From Glandiceps talaboti (taxonomy: Eukaryota > Hemichordata > Enteropneusta > Spengelidae), in contig NC_135549.1 of the NCBI RefSeq assembly GCF_964340395.1, positions 19,352,342 through 19,416,341 on the forward strand: DNA of 64,000 nt, given 5' to 3'. Position numbers and translations under genes: made by a program. Shown piece by piece: positions 1-11,300 of the stretch. Position 1 is the first letter of the stretch; every line of letters begins with the position of its first letter. The notes beneath the pieces were generated by a model. It was not told where the DNA came from, ran no database searches, and saw only the letters and a list, made by a program, of their open reading frames with translations.

Positions 1-555
1 TGGAAGTGGTGTAGCGCATGATGGGTAAAAATAACTGTGAAAGCTCATTACGCAGTGAGCCTCCATTGTGTACACTTCGAACGTGTAGTACGTTTACAAT
101 GGTGGCTGGCTCATCAGTGCTCACCAGCCGTAGTTTGGGGCATCAACTCGCCGTAACTTTCACAATAATTCATCATATACAAATAGAAACAAAAAACTCC
201 AGATCTGCCAGGGGGAAAACCCTTGGACTCCCTCACCCCAGAGGCAACTCATTCGTTAAACCAACAATAACATTCCCCAAAATTGGTAAAAAAAACAAAC
301 AAACCGTGAAACTTCAAAAGCTTCTAGGGGAGACCCCTAGGACACCCATAAGAGGTAGACATGTCCCAGTCTCAAATCAAAGTTCTTCCCTCCACCTCTT
401 ACAGTCAAGATGCTGTGAAACTTTATTTCAAAAATGTTTCAACCTTATGTAGTTGCTTTTTACATGTTAGAGCTGTCTTGTAAAGTTTGCAAATTATTGT
501 CTGAAAGTGTCTGTGAATAGCCTGAAAATTGACTTTAAGAGTAAAAATCCTCCAG

Positions 556-558
<3 letters not shown>
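1..558. other. non-coding left edge
   Basis: No exon, RNA gene or recognisable element was found. The longest open frame here (18-452, plus strand) has no domain-like sequence and no splice or promoter context, so I treat it as chance. Confidence 0.6.
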
Positions 559-746
<188 letters not shown>

Positions 747-1028
747 CACAGGCCAACGAAACTGACTGGTCCCTGACATGTGTTTGAAAATGTTTGTCAT
801 GATCTGACAAGTGTCCTGGTTGGAGAGGTACGAGCAGGTTGAACAGTACACTCGAACTTGTGCATACTTTCCCTGCCAAGATATTTTTTTTCTAGCAGCA
901 GTGGTCCATCTTTTTTTCCATCACCCACTCATATCCGGATTTTTTTCAAGCAACTCCAGTTGGCATCTTTTTTTCCCCCCGAAATCTTACAAGCCCCCCC
1001 CCCCCCAGGATATCAAATGGTCTACCCC

Positions 1029-1349
1029 TAACCAATTCTTTGTAGGTTAAAGGTCTGTCAAATAAGTTTACATGAAGCGACCATTGCAGGGAACAGATCT
1101 ACCAGATAGTCCAGCCCTTATATATCAGCCATTACCACGAAAAGCAAAGACAACAGATGCCAATATAACACAACACTATTAGACGACCACGGCCATATGA
1201 TTGTCATCCAGTCACACGGGTAAATAGGAGTGAGGGCCCCAAATCCACAACAATATATAACACTCACACTCTCACTATATTTAACTAGATGAAATATATG
1301 CAGTTGTCGTTGCATAGACACATTGATATTGAATTGAAGTGAATTGAAT

Positions 1350-1427
<78 letters not shown>

Positions 1428-1535
1428 AATATCGTTATAGAATCACATTATCTTTCATATCTGTTATCTATGTCAATGATGATAAGTTTGTTTATTCGGT
1501 AGTGTTATGTAACAATTCAAGACTAAGGCCGACTG
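1029..1535 (+). repeat. dispersed repeat, copy 1 (TA-expanded)
   Basis: This segment matches 6081-6526 in the same orientation. Shared landmarks are the start ACATGAAGCGACCATTGCAG, the middle ACGACCACGGCCATATGATT and the end AACAATTCAAGACTAAGGCC. Here an internal TA tract runs from about 1352 to 1425, while the other copy has only a few TA units. It is non-coding and I cannot assign a transposon class. Confidence 0.85.
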
Positions 1536-1649
1536 GGTCATTCTCTGCCGTTATATATTAAAAAGGCAAAACATATGTCGCGCACTTTTTATTTGCACCC
1601 TTTCTCTTTGCAGAACCTAGCTTTCTTCTTCTTTTTCATTCAGACACCA

Positions 1650-1692
1650 CTCATTCACTCACTCACTCACTCACTCACTCACTCACTCACTA
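1650..1692. repeat. (TCAC)n microsatellite
   Basis: About ten tandem TCAC units. Confidence 0.95.
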
Positions 1693-2029
1693 GTCAGTAG
1701 TCACTGTCCTTCAGTTTTCTCGGAGTTTACATGTAGGACAGCGTTATCGACTAGCGACTTGAACACGGTCATTTATAGTAGTTTCATGGAATTGCCACAT
1801 TGTCATGGTTAAACATTCGTATGAAAGATAAGATAATACTAAGAGTTTTAAATTTGGTGTTGGTTTTGAGAGCACTGAAAAATGTCGTCTGCCACAACAA
1901 TAGAAGTTGCCAGCATTATTTAGCGAAAATATGTTACAACATTGCTAAAATATCATTGTAATAATATGAGTAATGTTCTTTGATACACAACCAAGTTACT
2001 TTAAAATTTGTTCATGTCTACTACGTTTC

Positions 2030-2325
2030 GGCAACATGCATATGACTGTTGTCTTCCTCAGCTAGACAAACTGATGATGATTACTGTTCACCACTAGATG
2101 GCGGTGTGGTGAATAAATTGTCCCATAATTATAAGTGACTGAGTCGGAAACCCCTTCGTCCCTATTTTCATCATTGGGGAGGATTTGAGTCCTTATCCTG
2201 ATGGCCTCCCTCATACATCGCATATCTTCCTGTCCTCATCACTCTTTCAACAACTTTGCCACCTTCCCAGTCTATAACACAATTCCTTCTGCTGGCATGA
2301 TCTGTGACAGCCAATTTATTTAGAA
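2030..2325 (-). pseudogene. Penelope-like (GIY-YIG retroelement) 3' end remnant
   Basis: On the minus strand one frame reads DHASRRNCVIDWEGGKVVER. After a frameshift the next frame gives REAIRIRTQ and NRDEG. The order H-x-IDW-x-KV-x-R, then REAIxIR, then NRDEG is typical of the region just after the GIY-YIG endonuclease core in Penelope-like retroelements. It is followed by a downstream tail (CCGAAACG box near 2030) like those after such elements. The fragment is frameshifted and has no reverse transcriptase, so it is a dead 5'-truncated copy. Confidence 0.65.
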
Positions 2326-2340
2326 TTAAAATTAGGTCTG

Positions 2341-3455
2341 GAGAACACGTACAATTATATATTCCTATCTACATGTAATGCGCATGATTTAAACACTAAC
2401 CTGTGATTGAAACTGTGGCCTTCAAAATGGACGGACGATAGCTGTGAACCGCGTTATCAACTGGGACCAGACTAGCTCGGTAAAATACATTCACACTTCA
2501 TAAACAGTGATCCGTTAATACGACTAATCTAGTCCCTCAATCAACCTTCTCTGGTGTTCCTGAATTGTGATTGTGAAATCTCATTATGTCATAAAAAAGA
2601 AATTTAAAATAAGCTATCTCGAAACGCATAACACTAAGAGTTTCTTTTAACCGACTTTGATATTGTTATTTAATATAATATATAAAGAATAAAAAAGACA
2701 CAACATATCATGATATTATAAATCACAACTTTTATTCAACTTAAATTTAGCAGAAGTATGAGAAAAGAATGCGTACAACTTCGATTCACAGGATCGTTCG
2801 TTCCCGTCTACAACGAGTTTTCAACAAATTCTGGATAAAAAATTGTGGTGGTAAAGCACTATGCGACTTGAACCGAAAAACCTGCATTACAACCAACCAA
2901 TCAACAAGATCTTCAAGCGTACAGAGTATGACTGAGTGTCTAATTAGCTAGATAACTTTAAATTTACCATTTCTAAAAATAGACTGTACAGTGCAGGCGT
3001 TGGTGGCGCTCCACACATTGAGTGGACGGTCTGAAATCATACCTCCAAAGATATGTTACATCCGCATCATACGATCTAATATATATGTAGGCCTCTATTC
3101 TCAGAATTGCATGTTCGGTTGGCAGAAACCGCAGTTTATCCGTTTTCCTGCAATGACAAATCGTAGGATATAGACACCAATACTGCTACTCAGATCTGAA
3201 CTATACAGACTCATCATTTCAACATTTCTAACACAGTGACTTTTTCCGTGTTCTAATGTACATACAAATTACCGATCTTCTTTTACCCTGGAAAAACTAT
3301 CAGAATTATGAATTTAGAAAATAATTGTCAATTTTCTATTTAATCTAATTTTGTGTTTGTAAGAAAACATCAAGAGAGTTCGATCTACAAAATAGTGGCC
3401 ATTGACGACATCATAATGGAGGGGGGAAGTACAAAAAACAGGTAATTATGTATTT
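2341..3455. other. 3' flank of esterase gene A
   Basis: AT-rich sequence without coding signal. The 3' untranslated region of gene A should lie at its right end, but I could not pick a convincing polyadenylation signal. Confidence 0.5.
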
Positions 3456-6400
3456 TTATAATTCTTCATGGCCAGCTTCTTTTCCAGTTGTTGCTTCTTC
3501 GTGACTGGCTTCCTTGTCACTGGTTGCTTCATCAACAGCTTCACTTTTGTCATCACAAGCTGAATCTGTAAGATAAGGAACCATATTCTGATTTTAGACA
3601 AAGATAAAAGACAACGAAATATACTTACAAGCTAGGCCAACGTAGGTTTTCACCACAGGTAAGCAGACAGATTAACATAACTTACTTTAAATGTTGTGGG
3701 TTTTTTTAAATATAGCGTCCTCTAACAGGCATGTCCGCTAATTGTCTACTGCCATCTATTTGAGACATTGACTTGATATTTGAATATGACATCTAAATAC
3801 GTGCTATTTTATTGATAGGTACTCACCACTTTGCTTCATTAAAGTCGGTACAAGTTGATTCCAGAATGCACATTCCTTGGCTTTCAAGGCTCTTTTAGTT
3901 GGCATGGATGGAGATAGTTCTTTGTACTGCAGCTCAGGAACGGTGAATTTAGGCCACTCGATGTCAGTAGCAGTGCCATCTTCATTCAAGTTTGGATTAC
4001 TGTTGATATACAGCAATAAAGATATGTCACAATGTATGAGTTTGATGCAGTTGACATAAGGACTGATCAGTAATACATCGAAACCGTCAGAAAATCGTTA
4101 CCTCAGTGAGAAATATAGAGGAGTGGTTGTGAGAATGGAGCATTTTTACCAACGATTTCCAGTCTTTATTTTTCACTTCCAACCCACACCAGGTACAAAG
4201 ACACAGCGGACACAGTTGACACATACGCTAAATCGGATATCTACATTGCTGTCGTCAACTACTGTGTTAAACTTTTATCTTAACAAACAGTGAATAGAAA
4301 ATCGAACAACGACATTCATAGTAAACTACAAAAAGTGATCAGGAATATATATTTCGGATCGCATGGTTGTTAAGGTTTTGATAAAATTACAGGGAGAACA
4401 AGTTGAAATTGTAGATATCGGTGTAATATTATAATGTCGTATACATACCCAGTTTTAGCAAAATTTGTAAAATATGTCATTATCTGAGAAGTCATCGCAG
4501 CTTCTTCATCAGTAACGGTCCACTTATCGATTGCGTCGTCTCCTGGTCGAATCTGAGCTATCAAATCATTACTGAACTGGTATTGCATTTCTTCACCATG
4601 AGCTGCTTTACACCACTTGGCTGGATAAAGTGATGTTGATGGATGGTGATCGAACTGGTACAGATACACGTTCAGTCCGGCTTCATAGTGTGCACGTGCA
4701 GTTGCATCTGCTGGGCATACGAACATTTGATCGCCAACTATCTGACTAAATGATTCAGCGTAATTAGCTTCTGTTGAATCTGCTTCTTCCCAGTTGGTGT
4801 ACAACATCTTGGCTGAGTCTACAACCATTGGATAATTGCCAGGGGGTTTGAGTACAGACGGCGAGAGCATGGCGTCAAATGTTGCTTCGTCCATCATGAC
4901 CTCACTGTCGTTTGCTTGATGTGCTAATGCCATCACGACGAACATCATTCCTTCATCTGCCGTTGTTCCGATCATAGTATCCACCTTGTTGAATGTTTTC
5001 TCGGAGATTGTTGTTTTTGGATGTTCTTTTACAATATGTCCATCAACAAATGGTAAGAAATAGGCATCGTGTCTTCCAGTTATATTGGCCAATGCTCCCT
5101 AAAGAGAGGAAAGTGTAAACGTGTAAGAAATCTACTTGCTTAAATAAGTGTGTAGTGAACATAATGCATCGTTATTGTCTGTTTTTGGAATGAGGGAGGC
5201 TTTTGAATAATGTCTAGATCACACGCATTTTTAACATTTGATACCATACAATACTGAACTTTCCTTATAGAAACGATCTTTCACCTGCATCGGACATGTA
5301 ATAAAAAAAAACATTTCACCACTGTCCAAACTAAATACACTCAAAACTGTTAATAACAGTGACACACAATGCATATAAACCTTTGGCATTTAAAGTTAGT
5401 GAACAAATAGCAACCTATTATTTATGGATATGCTGATCAATTGTTAGTCTATGAAGATAGTAACTGTTATGAATGGTGTATCTACCAAAGCTGGGTCCTG
5501 TACGACTGAAAAATCCTCAACTGGTACTTGTCTCAGGCATTCCAGAAGTTCTTCAGAACTATCCTTATCGCATCCAACAAGTTTTCCAATACCATGGGCT
5601 TTGATATTTTCCATCTCTGCATCGTCCAACACAGAATTGTCCATAAAAGCAGATCCACTCTGAGATAATAACAAAAAAAAAACATGATTCAGAGTTTGTA
5701 TTTACTTGATGAGTTCAGGGGCATCCTTCATCCTTGTCAATCGAATTAAAAGAGGTCTTATTGTGTATATTGTGAAGGTATACGTATTACATGTTTTAGC
5801 GCTAATGCATTGCATGCACACAACCAACCGCTGAGGAGGTAAGGCTTATGCTTACTGAAAACTATCAAACAAACCTTAAATGTATCAACATTGACAAAGA
5901 TGATATATAAACTACACATATTACTATTAAGGTGTCTGTGGAAATATATTGTAGTCAGCGTAGAATAATATTTGTCTTGATGTCACCCAGCCTGTTCAAT
6001 GGTGGGCTTCACAAACAAATCCACTCGAAGACATGAGCTTGTGGTCTGTACCAACGGACGAAGGTACCTGTGTTTTTTCACTAACCAATTCTTTATTGGT
6101 TAAAGATCTCAGTCAAATAAGTTCACATGAAGCGACCATTGCAGGGGACAGATCTACCAGATAGCCCAGCCCTTATATGTCAGCCATTACCACGAAAAGC
6201 AAAGACAACAGATGTCAATATAACACAACACTACTAGACGACCACGGCCATATGATTGTCATCCAGTCACACGGGTAAATAGGAGTGAGGGCCCCGCCAA
6301 ATCCACAACAGTAGTATAACACTCACACTCTCACTATATTTAACTAGATGAAATATATGCAGTTGTCGTTGCATATACACATTGATATTAATTGAAGTGA

Positions 6401-8232
6401 ATTGAATTGATATATATATTTTGAATATCGGTATAGAATCACATTATCTTTCATATCTGTTATCTATGTCAATGTTGATAAGTTTGTTTATTCGACAGTG
6501 TTACGTAACAATTCAAGACTAAGGCCGCTCTGTGGTTCAACTAGCAACTTTCATATTTTGAGGATTTTGAAGAAAAAAATGTTTAGCTTACGTTGATGGT
6601 TATTCGTCAGCATACGCCCTGTGTCATATTGTGCATGTCCGAATTGGGGAAAAAAATATGGAATTTATACCGCCTATATCAATGATTGGACAAATATTGG
6701 AGATTATTATATCTAGATCTTACCTCCATTATAGCCCGTTGAAATAGTCCGGTTGAAAGAGGTGACACGACATGAAAATGAACACTGAATGACCCTGCAC
6801 TCTGTCCAAAGATGGTTATTCGGTCTTTATCCCCTCCAAATGCTGTCGAAAAAGTATTTGAACTTCAATTTCTACTGCCTGTACATTGATAACTACTGAA
6901 TGGTTCACCTGTGGTAGCCTCCACAGGTACTCGATTCAATCTGTATGATTATAAAAAAAGTATGTATGGTAAATTTTTTTTTTAAAATCATACAGATTGA
7001 TTCGAGTACCTGTGGTAGCCTCTGTGTATCTCCTGACTAGACCCTGTAACTCCACAACAGTCGTTAACTATCTGGTTATGCATACAATTATCTACTACTA
7101 AAATGGCAGTGGACTTCTCTTGAATTACTTAAAAAGATTTATTTGGAGCTCTCCCATAGCCCTACTAATCTCCCTTTTATTATTGAATGAATGAATGAAT
7201 GAATGAATGAATGATTGGATGACTGACAGACTGACTGACTGACTGACTGAATGAATGAACGAACGAACGAACGAACGAACCAATGAACGAACGAACGAAT
7301 GAATTAATGAATGAATGTGCTTTGTCCACGTGGTCATTCCTTTATCGAATTACATATTCAGATCCATCATCTGGGCTACTTCTTTTATGGAAACCGTTTT
7401 TTTTTTTAAATTTGAAACAGCATCGCCAGGGGCAACTATAACCTTACAATACACAACTTTATTTTTCTTGCGTGTGTTATCATTTTATTTAAGCATACAG
7501 GTCATAGTAAAATAACTTGTAGTGTAACAATTTATACTTTAATGACTATTCCAGTATTTCAAACATTGTCCGAATCAGAACAAATGTTTAAAACAAATTA
7601 CAGTAAAGTGTAAGAAAATGGCATCAAACGCAAAGAAAATGTAGCAACGTAAGTATAAATTTTATCAGGGAAGATGACGCTCCATTTCAGGTATAAATGC
7701 TTTTCGTTGTATATGGCATTAATAATATTTAGTTAGCAACCTTACCAGCAATATTCTCGTTTACCCATTTCAGGGCCTGTATCTGGTCAGAGAGTCCATA
7801 ATTTCCACTTGCCACAGAGTCACCTAAAATAACAATTGTATAATGACATTAGTCAAACTCTAAATTTCACATAAAAACTTCGAAACAAACAAACAAACAA
7901 ACAAACAAACAAACAAACAAACAAACAAGGAGCAAACATATACACATGCACACGCTAGTATGTATGTATGTATGTATGTATGTATGTATGTATGTATATA
8001 TGTATGTATGTATGCAATCTGATTAAAATCCGATGTGGTGAAAGCGGCTAGATGTCCTTATTTACCTCTATTCATCGTGTTGTGACGTTTGTTTTGTTCG
8101 GAGTGATCGCCGCCTTCGAAGGCGGCGATCACTCCGAACAAAACAAACGTCACAACACGATGAATAGAGGTAAATAAGGACATCTAGCCGCTTTCACCAC
8201 ATCGGATTTTAATCAGATTGGTATGTATGTAT

Positions 8233-8321
<89 letters not shown>

Positions 8322-11300
8322 GTGTCACTTTCGATATATTGAAACATCACCTTGCATAAATTATTTGAATACTTGTGTTTACTTCTGACTAGAGTGATTA
8401 CCTTTGTTTAACCACTCTGTTTATAAATCATAACAGACTTTTCACACATTCAAAAATCAGTTTTTGGGTCTATCACCTTTAAAATGAGTCACAAACTTCT
8501 CATGTAGTCTGAACATAGTATCTACTACGTTTAGACTACAAGTGTGAGTTTCACTCTGAGATGACACAAAAGAAGTGAAACTAATAAGTTGGATTTGGCA
8601 CTCCATTCACACTGAATTTTGTACTTGACACATATCACATACCAAAGCCATCCAATATAAAGCATTGTTTTTCATGTAGCAGCAACGACGAACTTTAACC
8701 ATGGAACCCTCTTTATCTAGAAAATTAAATACACTTATGTAATCAATTGGAATTTTGTGTCAGACACTAAACCACCATTGTATCTGACCTAAATGTAATC
8801 CGACTCAGTCGACGTACATACTTGGGAAGGGGGGGGGGGTATGTTATGTAAGGCTAGAGTCAACTCAACTGGCTACGTGAGAACCCTAGACTTGTTTCAT
8901 GTTGTTGGGTTTTTTAAGCAGAAAAACACACTTAAATTGTATTGCTTATTGAAAACGCAAATATTTGGTGTGCTATCAATGTACCTGTGGATAAGAGTCC
9001 AAAGAGTCCAAGACGATAGTTGATAGAGACAAAGATGACGTCATTAAGAGCAGCCAATGGCGATGCTTCATAAAGTATATTGGAACCAGATCCGTAGTGG
9101 AGCGCCCCACCATGTATCCAGAACATGACGGCGGCTTTTGTTGGCTGCAGGTAAAAAGAAAGTGAAAAATAAGGGACGGTTAGTATAGGAACGCTACAAA
9201 TTATGAGAAACCAGACCTAAACTGAATGCGTGTAAATCCATGTGAAAATGGTTGCTACTAAACACTGCTGCTATGGTCTGTGTCGTTGAGATCCTAGATA
9301 CAGCCACCTTGAAAGAATAAAAGGTGTTTACTTCTTGCCTCTTGCAAATTAAAACCGTAAACAGGTATCGACAAAGCAACACGATGGGTGAATGCACGCG
9401 CACGCGGCAGGGATGATTTTTCAGTCAACAAGATCACCAAACATACACATATTTGTTCTCTCCACTTTGTTGGAGGAAAAGGGTCAACATTGGAAAACCA
9501 AGATCCAATTCCTGCGACAGCATCATTGGAAAGGGTATGAGACAACTAGTTGAATTACGATACATTTTGACATCATGTGGAATGTATAACCGTTAATGTG
9601 ATAATATTTTGTAGCATAAATAATTCAAACTATTAAAGGAAATTGATTGTTGAAACGTTGTCGCTGTAATAACTTGGTCATGTGAAAAGTGTACAGTATT
9701 TCTTTTATATTTGTGACAAATAAAACAAAAGTGAGACTAAGAAAGTGTTTTTTTGCTTTGTTTAATATATACATTTTATTATATATACACAATGTGTTAC
9801 GATTGCACAGCATTGTAAATATCTCAACGTTTTACTACAACTTAGCCTACGTACGCTGATATAAATTAATTGTGAAATCACCAGGTAGTACAAATTAATA
9901 TGTTGACAAGTGTAAGTCGTGATCATATCTCGATGTTTGGAAAACTTTTATATCTACTCAAGATGTAGTGGTGGAAGGCGTCTTGGTATTATCATTTCAA
10001 AATATTCTGAACACATGCAGGTAAGTGTGGTTGAAAATATTCAACTTCACCTTTAAACGTTACCATAATTCTCTGTTATTAAATGAAATTTTTTGATAAC
10101 AAACCCTATCTTTGACCATACAACAAAATATCCATGCGTAAGACCCGTAACCCCCATCTGCATTTGTATTTGATAATAATAGGCATGGTTTTCTTTCAAA
10201 AACATCTCATTATTTTTCCTCTTTAAGGCAGAAACCCGCCCATACGGTTTCGCTGACAGCTTTTTCTTGGCATCTTTGAGATGAATGTTTTCGAGGACCA
10301 TTGGGCATTTTAATTCTAGAACTGAATATTTGTCAATGGTGTGTGATGGATCTAAGCATACAACATCTAGACTGGCGGCTAGTTCTGAGTTGGATGGGTT
10401 CACCCACATCCCCCGTTGATATGACACTGTATCCTGGATTGACTTTGTTGATTTCTTCAAAGAATGCTTTTCTTGTGTTTTCTTCATTTTGATGGCCGTA
10501 CATCATAGCAGATGCCTTCGCAAGAAATTACAACTGTGCGACGCCGATTTCGTAGTGTATATTTCACTTCATGTTGATGCTGTCAAACGTACAGATCTCT
10601 CGAAATGCCACTATGTCGTACCCTGTAACAACCTGAAACGGAATAGTAGAATATATGTGTTCTGGAACCAAATTATTACATCGGAATAGATCATACAAGA
10701 AAAAATCCTCAACATATCATGTGGACAAACTATACTACGATTGATTTCCAGTGACAACTCTTATTTTTCAATAACAGTTTACTATCTTTCATGTCGACGA
10801 TTTCGATTAGAGACAGAACTTTCAAATTCGAAAACAGTAAAAGTGTGAACTATACATAAAATTGTGAAGTTCATTTGGTGTATACATAAAAGCATAGACC
10901 CTACACGAAACCCGGTCGGGCGATTAGCAATCTTTACAAAAAACTCGGAAGCTGGATTATGTCGTCGGGCTTCTGTACTTGAGAAGGGAGTGCGGAAATT
11001 CCGAACGTTCGAACATGGCCAGAAATATTTGTTCATGTTAGCGTCATACTTACAGAGAAATATGACATCTCTATACCATCTCTGAATAACTTAATATCTT
11101 GCATTGCAGACTACTTGAAACAGAACTTACGCAATTTATAATGAATGGGTTAAGTTTACCAAGTCGAGAGGAACCGGGAATTTAGCATCTGCTTTTGAAA
11201 AAAAGACGCCGGGTGTCCGACTGTCTGGTGACTGTTTCAGTGAAGGGGACGCGACGCGGAGAAATGAAACGATCGGATTTTATATTAGTTCAATATGGAC

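Noticed and set aside
18-452. 144-codon frame
   Set aside because: No domain, signal or splice context; composition like surrounding non-coding DNA.
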